Shown one piece after another: positions 7,681-15,200 of a stretch of 43,605 bases of DNA. The notes below the pieces were generated by a model, which was not told where the DNA came from, did no database searches, and saw only the letters and a list, made by a program, of their open reading frames with translations. Both the position numbers and the translations under genes were made by a program. The DNA comes from a virus. The DNA lies in the IMG/VR virus record IMGVR_UViG_3300021185_002639, positions 1-43,605 of that record. One strand, given 5' to 3'. Every line of letters starts with the position of its first letter. The first letter of the stretch is position 1.

Positions 7681-8386
7681 TCCAAGGTACGTTTGTTGTC
7701 TAAAATATGGAAACAAATACGACCCTATATATGTGAACAAACTTTATAATATGGTTCAGCGTAATTTAACGCTGAACTATAGATTTATTTGTTTTACTGA
7801 AGATACAACAGGCATCAACCCTCAGATTGAAACTAGACCTTTACCTGTTACGCAAGGTATAAAAGGTTGGTGGTATAAGCCCATGTTTTATAATCCCGAG
7901 TTAGGTCTAAACGGTACTATTTTATTTTTAGATCTCGATCTTGTAATTTTTGAAAACATAGATAAATTATTTGAATATAAGCCAGGCGAATTTTGCATTA
8001 TTAGAGATTTCAACCGGATGCGACATGCTGGGTTTGACAAATTTAATTCAAGTGTTTTTAGATTAGAAACTGGTCAACATTCACATGTATATAGTAATTT
8101 TATGGCAAACCATAATATGATTTGTAAAAGATATCAAGGCGACCAAGACTGGATGCGACATTCAATCAAAGACGGTTTCAACTACTGGCCTGATGAATGG
8201 ATACAAAGTTATAAGTGGGAAATGCGTGATAATCCTAAACTAGTATTGGATCGAAAAAAGGGCGGACGGAATTTTGAAAAACCCGGTCAGCCTAAAATTA
8301 AACCAGATACAAGTATAGCAGTATTTCATGGTGATCCTAATCCGCATAAATGTGCAGATTATTGGGTTGCAGAAAATTGGAGATAG
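7673..8386 (+). CDS. Glycosyltransferase-like protein with DxD motif (237 aa)
   Basis: The ATG at 7673 lies inside the end of queD (ATGAGTAA), which suggests translational coupling. The protein has a GT-A-type layout: VCCLKYGNKYDPIYVNKLY at the N-terminus, FICFTEDTTGI near residue 40, WWYKPMFYN at 66-74, and the acidic motif FLDLDLVIFENIDKLF at 85-100, in which DLD would bind a metal and nucleotide sugar. The C-terminus has IAVFHGDPNPHKC. This resembles small bacterial and phage glycosyltransferases that act on surface glycans or modified bases. There is no membrane segment. The acceptor is unknown; a role in altering DNA modification or host surface sugars is only inference from context. Confidence 0.75.
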   Translation: MSNPRYVCCLKYGNKYDPIYVNKLYNMVQRNLTLNYRFICFTEDTTGINPQIETRPLPVTQGIKGWWYKPMFYNPELGLNGTILFLDLDLVIFENIDKLFEYKPGEFCIIRDFNRMRHAGFDKFNSSVFRLETGQHSHVYSNFMANHNMICKRYQGDQDWMRHSIKDGFNYWPDEWIQSYKWEMRDNPKLVLDRKKGGRNFEKPGQPKIKPDTSIAVFHGDPNPHKCADYWVAENWR

Positions 8387-8387
8387 T

Positions 8388-9083
8388 ATGTTACTAGCAG
8401 TAATCGAAGTAGAACACTACACTGATACCCTGTTTAGAATAAGAACTGAAAGACCTAATACGTACAGATTTACAGCAGGTGAATTTGTAATGATAAGTAT
8501 GGAAGATACGCCTAAAAGAGCATACAGTATTTCAAGTGGTCCATACGACGACTATATAGAATTTTACAGTATTAAGGTGCCCGACGGTCCACTTACAAGT
8601 AAATTACAAAATATCAAAGTAGGTGATATGCTAGAAGTAGGCGAGAAACCAACCGGTACACTATTACTTGCTAACTTAGAATTAGGCGGACATTTAGTAA
8701 TGATGGCAAGCGGCACTGGCATTGCTCCGTTTATTAGTTTACTACGTGACCCTGAAACATATGATTTATTTGAAAATATAACTGTAACATGGACAACTAG
8801 ATTACATGCTGAACAAGACTGTTATAGAGACTTTTTAAATGAAATGCCAATTGAATATATCAGTACAGTGACACAAGAAGAAGCTGAACTACACGGACGT
8901 ATTCAAAAGTTTATGGCGGATGGCACTGTACAAATTGATGATCCCAGTTATCAGCGTATTATGTTATGCGGTAGTATAGCATTTAATAACGACTTACGTG
9001 ATCATTTTAACTCTTTAGGATTTGCAGAAGGCAATAAAAAGACACAAGGTACTTTTGTGCAAGAAAGAGCATTTGTCTCTTGA
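8388..9083 (+). CDS. fpr: Ferredoxin-NADP+ reductase, bacterial Fpr type
   Basis: The ATG at 8388 follows the previous stop by one base, with GGAG upstream. The 231-residue product has the complete Fpr layout. RAYSISS (44-50) is the FAD-binding R-x-Y-S motif, and IEFYSIKVPDGPLTSKL follows it. MASGTGIAPFISLLRDP (106-122) is the NADP-binding glycine motif, MLCGS (192-196) is the nicotinamide-pocket CG motif, and the C-terminus GTFVQERAFVS matches the bacterial Fpr ending (G.FV.ERAFV). It moves electrons between NADP(H) and ferredoxin or flavodoxin. No ferredoxin gene is visible in the window, so it probably works with a host ferredoxin or one encoded elsewhere. Length is slightly short of the usual 250. 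Function is well supported. Confidence 0.92.
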   Translation: MLLAVIEVEHYTDTLFRIRTERPNTYRFTAGEFVMISMEDTPKRAYSISSGPYDDYIEFYSIKVPDGPLTSKLQNIKVGDMLEVGEKPTGTLLLANLELGGHLVMMASGTGIAPFISLLRDPETYDLFENITVTWTTRLHAEQDCYRDFLNEMPIEYISTVTQEEAELHGRIQKFMADGTVQIDDPSYQRIMLCGSIAFNNDLRDHFNSLGFAEGNKKTQGTFVQERAFVS

Positions 9084-9274
9084 CAACTGTAATTAAACGC
9101 TATAAACTGTTTACACAATGGTACAAACATTTAAGGCAAACAGGTAATGAGCTATATGGTACAGACAGAAGTGATCTTGCATGGTATTGCAAATACAGCA
9201 GAGTCAACTGTATTATGTGGGCATTGTCAAATTCAGGCACACATGAAACAGACGGGAGTTACAGAAAATGCTAA
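9080..9274 (+). CDS. Small protein of unknown function, TTG start (64 aa)
   Basis: The TTG at 9080 overlaps the fpr stop (TTGA), and the stop at 9272-9274 overlaps the next ATG at 9268, so the frame fits the tightly packed gene line. The product is basic and aromatic (KRYKLFTQWYKHLRQTG at the N-terminus) with four cysteines (YCKY, NCI, and one at the very end) but no clear zinc-binding spacing. The ribosome binding site is weak. It could be real, or it could be untranslated space between fpr and the gene at 9268; the compact overlaps favour a gene. Confidence 0.5.
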   Translation: MTTVIKRYKLFTQWYKHLRQTGNELYGTDRSDLAWYCKYSRVNCIMWALSNSGTHETDGSYRKC

Positions 9275-9426
9275 GAACATATAGAGTATACGCTAACTTA
9301 ACATTCTTAGGCTACGAGTATGCAGAAACAGTACAAGAAGCACTAGACAAGACTACACGAAAGTTTGGCCCAGCAGCAGGATGGAACTGTCAAGAATTTA
9401 CTGTAACATTAATCGAATGGGACTAA
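9268..9426 (+). CDS. Very small protein of unknown function (52 aa)
   Basis: The ATG at 9268 follows GGGAG at 9254-9258 with good spacing; the stop TAA is at 9424-9426, one base before the uvdE start. The product begins MLRTYRVYANLTFLGYEY and continues with AETVQEALDKTTRKFG, ending EFTVTLIEWD. It reads as a beta-alpha-beta mini-domain with no membrane segment. I do not recognise the family. Position and codon use match its neighbours. Confidence 0.7.
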   Translation: MLRTYRVYANLTFLGYEYAETVQEALDKTTRKFGPAAGWNCQEFTVTLIEWD

Positions 9427-9427
9427 C

Positions 9428-10570
9428 ATGAACGATTTAAAATTTACCAATTGTGGTGACTTTCTTAAAAGTCAAGAATCAGTACAACGTATTGGTTTTG
9501 CATGCAAATATATGTATCGCAATCAGTCAATTAAGAAAAGAATTTTAGAGGACTATCAAAGACCGCTAAATACTCGAAGCACTACAGTTCAATGGCTTAA
9601 CCGCCAAACTAAGGCTGTTGCTGAAGAACGCTTATGGGACATTATGGTCCACAATATTGCGTCCTACAGAAAGTTGATAGAGTATGTTGGATCTCTTAAT
9701 CCAGAACTTCGTATGGTCCGATTGGGTAGCGATGTGCTTCCTGTTTATACCCAGCGTGACTGGTCTTATTTTTGGCAGCGTCCTGATGTGGTTGCATACT
9801 GCGAAAGAGAATTCGCAAAAGTCGGAGAAGTTGCGAAACGACTCGATGTTCGACTCTCCATGCACCCAGGCCAATTTACAGTCCTTGCTTCGGATAGTCA
9901 AGAAATAGTGGAGAGATCAATTGAGGAATTTGAGTATCATGTCAATGTTATACGTTACATGGGCTATGGACAAACATGGCAAGACTTCAAGTGTAACGTA
10001 CACATATCCGGAAGACAAGGACCTGCAGGAATTAAAGCAGCGTTGCAGCGACTCACTCCAGAAGCAAGAAACACAATTACAATCGAAAACGACGAAAACA
10101 AGTGGGGCTTGGATGCCAGCTTGGAATTGGAGAAAGATGTTGCACTGGTTTTAGATATACATCATCATTGGTGTAATAGTGCAGGTGAATATATTAAACC
10201 CACAGATGATAGATTTAAACGTGTGATTGACAGTTGGCGCGGTGTTCGACCTGCTATACATTATAGTGTTAGTCGTGAAGACTGTTTAGTTAATCATTCA
10301 GTAAATGTAAAGCCAGACTTTCAGGCATTACTTGAGCAAGGTTATAAGAAAGCAAAAATGCGAGCACACAGCGAATACTATTGGAATACAGCAGTTAATG
10401 ACTGGGCATTAAGTTTCTTGCCATACGCAGATATCATGTGCGAATCCAAATGTAAGAACTTGGCTAGTATTGCCCTACATAAATATAATGAAGGAAGAAA
10501 TAATGAGCAATTACTTGAGCAGCATGTACGGTCGGAAGAGCAAGACACTAGAGACACCGTCCTCGGATAA
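9428..10570 (+). CDS. uvdE: UV-damage endonuclease (UvdE/UvsE family)
   Basis: UVDE nicks DNA immediately 5' of UV photoproducts and starts an alternative excision repair; it is a TIM-barrel metal enzyme. The family motifs are in order: RIGFACKYM (21-29), MVRLGSDVLP (96-105), VRLSMHPGQF (141-150), NVHISG (190-195), ITIENDENKW (217-226), VLDIHHHWC (241-249) and AIHYSVSR (276-283). His146, Glu220, Asp243, His246 and His278 fall where metal ligands are expected. One position (after VLPVYT) is Gln where UVDE proteins usually have His. The 380-residue length exceeds typical bacterial UvsE (about 300). The start is one base after the previous stop. Its 3' end overlaps the next gene by 68 bases and contains that gene's late box. 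Confidence 0.9.
   Translation: MNDLKFTNCGDFLKSQESVQRIGFACKYMYRNQSIKKRILEDYQRPLNTRSTTVQWLNRQTKAVAEERLWDIMVHNIASYRKLIEYVGSLNPELRMVRLGSDVLPVYTQRDWSYFWQRPDVVAYCEREFAKVGEVAKRLDVRLSMHPGQFTVLASDSQEIVERSIEEFEYHVNVIRYMGYGQTWQDFKCNVHISGRQGPAGIKAALQRLTPEARNTITIENDENKWGLDASLELEKDVALVLDIHHHWCNSAGEYIKPTDDRFKRVIDSWRGVRPAIHYSVSREDCLVNHSVNVKPDFQALLEQGYKKAKMRAHSEYYWNTAVNDWALSFLPYADIMCESKCKNLASIALHKYNEGRNNEQLLEQHVRSEEQDTRDTVLG
10479..10485 (+). promoter_or_regulatory. Late-promoter box ATAAATA inside the 3' end of uvdE
   Basis: ATAAATA ends 17 bases before the ATG at 10503, the same geometry as the box before the iscA-like gene. It would uncouple late expression of the 93-residue protein from early uvdE transcription. 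Confidence 0.5.
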
Positions 10571-10784
10571 AAACCCAAACAGAGTTACTGGCGGCCTTAG
10601 AGCTCAGGGCGCTGATTCTTATAAAATTATTGCAGAAGACGGATCTACACAAGAGATACCAACACAAGCATATGTGCGTAGCCTTGAGGATCAACAGAAA
10701 AAAATGCGAGCAGCAATTACTATCCTAGAACGTAAAGCTGCTCGCCAAGAGTCAGAACTCCATCAATTAAAAAATAGACGTTAG
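10503..10784 (+). CDS. Small protein with C-terminal coiled coil (93 aa)
   Basis: The ATG at 10503 follows AAGGAAG at 10491-10497; a longer frame from 10470 has no ribosome binding site. The N-terminal half is polar and flexible (SSMYGRKSKTLETPSSDKNP), followed by a small beta segment (DSYKIIAEDGSTQEIPTQAY). The last 35 residues form a basic heptad-type helix (RSLEDQQKKMRAAITILERK and onward). A late box at 10479 and the polar, helical character suggest a minor virion or scaffold-type protein, but I do not recognise the family. Its stop overlaps the stop of the convergent minus-strand gene (TTAG at 10781-10784). Confidence 0.75.
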   Translation: MSNYLSSMYGRKSKTLETPSSDKNPNRVTGGLRAQGADSYKIIAEDGSTQEIPTQAYVRSLEDQQKKMRAAITILERKAARQESELHQLKNRR

Positions 10785-11122
10785 CCTTTTCTAATTGCTG
10801 CGATAACCGAATCTTTGTTCATACTAGCATTGGACTTAACGCCCTTTTCTTTGGCTAGTGCCAATAGATCACGTTTATTCATTTCTTCTAAACCATCTGC
10901 TTTTGCCTTTGGCGCTGCTTTTTTAGCTGCTGGCTTTTTTACAGTTTTAGGCATTGTAGCTGACTTTGCTGTTTTTTTAGCTGCTGGCTTTTTTGCAGGT
11001 GCTGCTTTTTTAGCTGCTGGCTTTTTTGCAGGTGCTGGTGTTTTAACAGGATCTGTTAACACTAGCGGTGCTGCATCTTCTGCTGGCACTATACCTAGCA
11101 TTTTTCCTATCCACTTAAACAT
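10781..11122 (-). CDS. Histone-H1-like basic protein with SAP/HeH-like C-terminus (113 aa)
   Basis: It reads leftward from the ATG at 11120-11122, with AAGGAG 8-9 bases upstream. Three parts are visible. The N-terminus is short and amphipathic (MFKWIGKMLGIVP). Residues about 28-75 form a linker of repeated Ala-Lys-Pro units (PAAKKAAPAKKPAAKK, then KKPAAKKAAPKAK), like histone H1 tails and bacterial H1-like proteins. The last 33 residues (EMNKRDLLALAKEKGVK, then NKDSVIAAIRKG) match the helix-extension-helix pattern of SAP, HeH and Rho-N type DNA or RNA binding domains. It probably binds nucleic acid without strong sequence preference. A virion-packaged or host-nucleoid role are alternatives. 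The repeats make the length prone to variation. Confidence 0.8.
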   Translation of the reverse strand: MFKWIGKMLGIVPAEDAAPLVLTDPVKTPAPAKKPAAKKAAPAKKPAAKKTAKSATMPKTVKKPAAKKAAPKAKADGLEEMNKRDLLALAKEKGVKSNASMNKDSVIAAIRKG

Positions 11123-11143
11123 AGTATCACTCCTTCACTTTGT

Positions 11144-11150
11144 GTAAATA
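11144..11150 (+). promoter_or_regulatory. Possible late box GTAAATA
   Basis: GTAAATA differs by one base from the ATAAATA boxes seen elsewhere and lies 35 bases before the ATG at 11186, in the 63-base gap between two diverging genes. The match is weak on its own. Confidence 0.3.
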
Positions 11151-11185
11151 CATTATAAAGTAATTAGCAAAGAAGGAGAGAATGA

Positions 11186-11350
11186 ATGGTGAAGAAATGG
11201 ATTAATGAAAGAATCAACGAACGATCAACACGCGATGGTGCTGTTTTAGTAGGTGCTGGGATTGCATTTTTAATATTTAAACCTATTGCAAGTTTAGTAG
11301 CATACGCTGCTATAGTCTACGGTAGCTGGACTATTTGGAACAGAGAATGA
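11186..11350 (+). CDS. Small membrane protein (54 aa)
   Basis: The ATG at 11186 follows AAGGAGAG at 11173-11180; the stop is at 11348-11350. The first 17 residues are charged (MVKKWINERINERSTRD), and the rest is a long hydrophobic stretch (GAVLVGAGIAFLIFKPI, ASLVAYAAIVYGSWTIW) that could form one long or two short membrane helices. No family is recognised. The ATG of the next gene overlaps its stop (ATGA), so the pair is translationally coupled. Holin-like function is possible but unsupported. Confidence 0.75.
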   Translation: MVKKWINERINERSTRDGAVLVGAGIAFLIFKPIASLVAYAAIVYGSWTIWNRE

Positions 11351-11580
11351 GCTGGTTCCTAGTAGTTATATTTGCAGAAGGATTTTATATGTTTGAGGAT
11401 CCTTACTTTAAAACTGAAGCTGAATGTAAACAGTCAGTACAAAACAAACAACAAGTCGAAATTTGGCAACAAGAGCTTAAAGACGAACTCAAGTATACTG
11501 TAGAAGTAACAAACATGCAGTGTATTGATGCTAAAAAGAGACAAGACATAATGAGACAACAAGGCATTTACATGGTGTAG
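11347..11580 (+). CDS. Small protein with hydrophobic N-terminus (77 aa)
   Basis: The ATG at 11347 overlaps the previous stop; an in-frame TTG at 11335 would lie further inside the upstream gene and is less likely. The N-terminus MSWFLVVIFAEGFYMF is hydrophobic but short for a full membrane anchor. After it come CKQSVQNKQQVEIWQQELKD, a charged helix, and a segment with a second Cys (NMQCIDAKKRQD). The two cysteines could form a disulfide if the protein is exported. I do not recognise it. Its TAG directly abuts the stop of the convergent zinc-ribbon gene. Confidence 0.75.
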   Translation: MSWFLVVIFAEGFYMFEDPYFKTEAECKQSVQNKQQVEIWQQELKDELKYTVEVTNMQCIDAKKRQDIMRQQGIYMV

Positions 11581-11868
11581 TTATAGCTTACCAATTGGTA
11601 AGTTGCTACTAGCACTTAAATTCCAAACTTGTTTTCTTTCAACGCCTTTTTTCTGGGCAAAACGTTTTACATCACAATTACTACATACGTGAAAGTAATT
11701 ATTTGTTAACCGCTTTGGGTCCATACTACCTCGTTCTCTGGTAAACTCAACGTTACAACAATCACATCTTAACATAATCATTGTTTTAGTACGGTAATAT
11801 GCATGTTCCTTGCCGGTTTTACTTTTACGCACATGCTTAGTTTTTTTTTCGGTCTCGCCTAAATACAT
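11581..11868 (-). CDS. Zinc-ribbon protein of unknown function (95 aa)
   Basis: It reads leftward. The chosen start is the ATG at 11866-11868 (MYLGETEKK); an in-frame ATG at 11902-11904 would add twelve residues but overlaps the late box of the next gene. Neither has a Shine-Dalgarno. Two CxxC pairs are visible: LRCDCCNVEF and HVCSNCDVKRF, separated by a basic loop (TRERGSMDPKRLTNNYF), the layout of a four-cysteine zinc ribbon. The C-terminus is KKGVERKQVWNLSASSNLPI and GKL. Such proteins in T4-like marine phages are conserved hypotheticals, probably DNA or RNA binding. GTAAATA lies five bases before the ATG. Confidence 0.75.
   Translation of the reverse strand: MYLGETEKKTKHVRKSKTGKEHAYYRTKTMIMLRCDCCNVEFTRERGSMDPKRLTNNYFHVCSNCDVKRFAQKKGVERKQVWNLSASSNLPIGKL
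11587..11602. repeat. Perfect 16-bp palindrome at a convergent gene junction
   Basis: CTTACCAATTGGTAAG is a perfect palindrome (6-bp stem with AATT centre) 7 bases from the junction of two converging genes. It lies within the last codons of the zinc-ribbon gene. No T-run follows on either strand, so it is not a standard terminator. Confidence 0.4.
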
Positions 11869-11902
11869 AAGTATATTTACATTAAGATTATAAAAAATAG
11901 CC

Positions 11903-11909
11903 ATAAATA
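11903..11909 (+). promoter_or_regulatory. Late-promoter box ATAAATA before the iscA-like gene
   Basis: ATAAATA ends 15 bases before the ATG at 11925, with AAAGGA in between. The next gene follows the iscA-like stop by 11 bases, so this promoter probably also drives the 2887-residue fibre gene. Confidence 0.6.
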
Positions 11910-11924
11910 TTAGAAAGGATTATT

Positions 11925-12284
11925 ATGACAATTTGCACACTAACACCAGCAGCACAAGCTCAGATAGAAAAACTTTGTGACGAAAACGAATGCTACGGCA
12001 TTAGTTTAAATATCAAAGGCGGCGGTTGCGCTGGATTTGAGTATGAGTGGGGTACAGTTGCGTTACCTGCAGACTTACAAGGCGATGACGAAGTTATTAA
12101 AACAGATAATAATTATAGTTTTATTATCGGCGCACACAGTATGATGTTTCTAATTGGTACAGAAGTTGACTATGTAACTAGTTTAGTTGGCAGTAACTTT
12201 GAAATAAGAAATCCAAATGCACACTCATCGTGCGGATGCGGTGTAAGTGTAAATTTTGATATGGATAATATACCACAGTTTTAA
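11925..12284 (+). CDS. iscA: A-type iron-sulfur carrier (IscA/SufA/ErpA family)
   Basis: The ATG at 11925 follows AAAGGA. A-type carriers bind iron or Fe-S clusters and pass them to apoproteins. The 119-residue product has the family's length and its three invariant cysteines: Cys35 in GGGCAGFEY and Cys103 and Cys105 in SSCGCGVSV. The N-terminal ITLT-type segment appears as TICTLTPAAQAQI. No scaffold or desulfurase gene is present, so clusters would come from the host. The gene lies 11 bases before the giant fibre gene under a shared late box, unlike the redox genes in the early block. That suggests loading iron into late or virion proteins, which is inference. Family assignment is secure. 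Confidence 0.92.
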   Translation: MTICTLTPAAQAQIEKLCDENECYGISLNIKGGGCAGFEYEWGTVALPADLQGDDEVIKTDNNYSFIIGAHSMMFLIGTEVDYVTSLVGSNFEIRNPNAHSSCGCGVSVNFDMDNIPQF

Positions 12285-12295
12285 TGGAGTAAACG

Positions 12296-15200
12296 ATGGC
12301 AAAAAAAGATATAGATATTGGCGTAGAAGGCAATGACGGTACTGGTGATAGTATTCGTGAAAGTTTCAATAAAGTAAATGAAAACTTTACAGAACTATAT
12401 GCAGTATTCGGACTAGAGGGATCAATTAGTTTTACAGACTTGACAGATACTCCAGAAACTTATCTTAGCAATGTAGGTAAACTACCTGTTGTTAATCAAA
12501 ATAGTAACGGCATTGAGTTTAGAGAATTTGCAAGTAATAATGCACTTGACGGTAGTGCTGATACTATCGAAATTGATTATACTGTTGAAGGTAAAATTAT
12601 ATTCAAACAGATTGTTACACAAGTTGTACTAGATAGTTCACCTAACTTAGGCGGTCCACTTAATGCAAGTAGTTTACCTATTGCAAACGTTGACATTAGT
12701 ACAAATGCTGTTAGTACCTATAACTCCATATTTGGTACAGATATTACGTTAGAAGATCTTGTTATTGATAAAGGCTTTGCTGATTCAAACTATCAACAAA
12801 GACTTACAGTAGGTGGCGCAATTAGATTAACTGACGAACCTACAGTTGTTAATCAATATAGCCTAGTTGTTGACGAACTAACTACACTTGCAGGCGACGA
12901 TGGCGGTAACTTAACAATAAATGCACATGGACTAGGACTTGACTTCAATGGCTCTGGTTGGGAAATTAATACATCAGGTACATTACCAACTGCTGAAGAT
13001 GTAAGTGGTAATAGTATAAACATACAGCAAGGTAGTGTATTTTATAGTAGAATTAGAGACGCTGATACAATTTCGTTACATACTACTAAACAGGCTGCTA
13101 TTTTAGGCGAAGATAAAGTTTATCTAGCAGGCGGTACTGGCACAATAACTTTAACTGATAAAGATTATGATTCGTCACTAGCAGGAAATTGGCTTGCTAC
13201 AGAACCTCTACCAAGAAAATCGGTTGTACGTAAGCAAGGCGATACTATGGAAGGTATACTTACACTTGCTGATCATCCCGGGTCTATAGCAGGATTAGGC
13301 ACACCGGAAGGTAATGACGATTTACAAGCAGTAACAAAATTATATGTAGACAAACTTTCACCTGAGAGTCAAATTAATATTTTTGTTAGCAATGCAGGTA
13401 GCGATAGACATCCTAATACTCCAGTTGGAAGCGAAGGCAAGTCGCCTGCATACGCATATGCAAGTATAAACGCAGCATGTAGAAAAGCTGAAGAAATATT
13501 GATTGCATCACCATTTGAGCCAGGTCCGTACAAACAGACTATTACATATGGTAACGGTCTAGGCGAATCGACTATATTAAATGAAGGCATTGTTGATCCG
13601 ATTGTTGATAGAGGAAATGCTACTGCATTGCTTATTGAAAATCGTAAATTCGTACAAAAAGAAGTCATAGCATTTGTTAATACAACTTATCCTAATTTTG
13701 AATACGATATTGATAGATGCGAACGTGATGTTGGAATTATTATTGATTCTATTGGATTAGATATTCAAAGAGGTAATTCAGCAAACTACTTATCACGCTG
13801 GGCTGCGATTAGTTACTACGGTACAGTATCAGGACAAAGAGCGTTAGGCGAACAAAAGTCACAAACAATTGCTGCAATGGAATACGCAAGAGACTTAATT
13901 GTTGGATATATTATCACTAACACTGCTCCAGCATCTACGTACCAAACACGTTTTGTACAAACTATTAATGTTGCGCTTACACCAGATGCCCAAGCTTCGG
14001 CGGCAGTTGCAAATAAGTTCGTTACAATTTTAGACATTTTAAATAACGGTGTATTTGAAGCTGATCCGATTGCGGACGGTGAAAAGTTTTATAAAATTAA
14101 TATTAGTAACGGTAATCTTAATAGTGTTGACCAAGCAGTTAACTCTAATGTTGATATTATTCCAGGCAAAGTTATTGTTGGTAAAGAATCTGGCGCTATT
14201 GGTAGAATTATTAATTATGTTACAGCAGAGGAAAGCGGCGAAATATACGATCATGCCCTAGTTGACTTGCTAGAAGCAGTTGAGTTTAAATTTGGTGAAA
14301 CACTTGAATACGCCAACATTATTAAAGAAACACAAGTTACTGTAAAAGTTGAAAGCGGTACATACTACGAAGACTTCCCAATTAGAGTACCACAAAATGT
14401 ATCTATTGTTGGTGACGAATTTAGACGTTGCTTGATTAGGCCAAAAAACAGAGTATCACAGTCACCTAATAACGATATCTTCTTTTATAGAGATAATGTA
14501 TTTGACGGTCTTGTACTTGGTAACAGCAGTATTGAAAATTTAAAACCTACGATAGTAAACGGTGAAGCATCAGGACTACGTGGTACAGCAGCAGGCAGTT
14601 ATACTGTTGAGTCAAATAACTATACGACAAGCAAACTTGGTAAAGATGCAATCTTTAATGTTACTGTTGCTAGTGACGGATCGGTTACTGTTGCTATTGT
14701 CAACGCTGGTAAAGACTTTACACCAGGAGAATTAGTAACTATTCCAGATAGCGCAATTGGAGGCTCATCTGCATCTGAAATTATTATAGAAATTGATTCA
14801 GTACCGAATGGTATTGAATACTTAAATCCTCAAACTAATACTGTAGACGGGCACTTTGGTAGACACTATTTACATAAGCCAGAGTTAGCAAGAAATATTG
14901 GCGGTGGTTTTCAAAATACAGGTGATTTCTTAAAACAGTCAAAAGTGCTTATAGATAATAAAAACTTTATTATTGAGCAAGCTGAGTACTTTATGTTAAA
15001 TCAGTATCCTTCATCAGAAAATAATTATGTTAGATCAAGCTTCATAACACACATAGGCGAACTAGTTGATGCATTAGTTGCAGACTTACAATTAGGTGGG
15101 CTAGAGTTTTCATTAGAAGCACAAGGTAATTGGGGCTATTATAAAGATGTATACGGAACAAGTTTAAATACTGAAATTCAAGCAGCAATTGGATACTTAA

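Noticed and set aside
9080-9106. TTGACA followed by TATAAA with a 15-base spacer, a possible promoter after fpr
   Set aside because: The spacer is short and the element overlaps the end of fpr and the start of a packed gene line; a chance match is as likely.
11587-11602. Palindrome as a bidirectional terminator
   Set aside because: Perfect symmetry but no T-run on either side, and it lies wholly inside codons of the zinc-ribbon gene.
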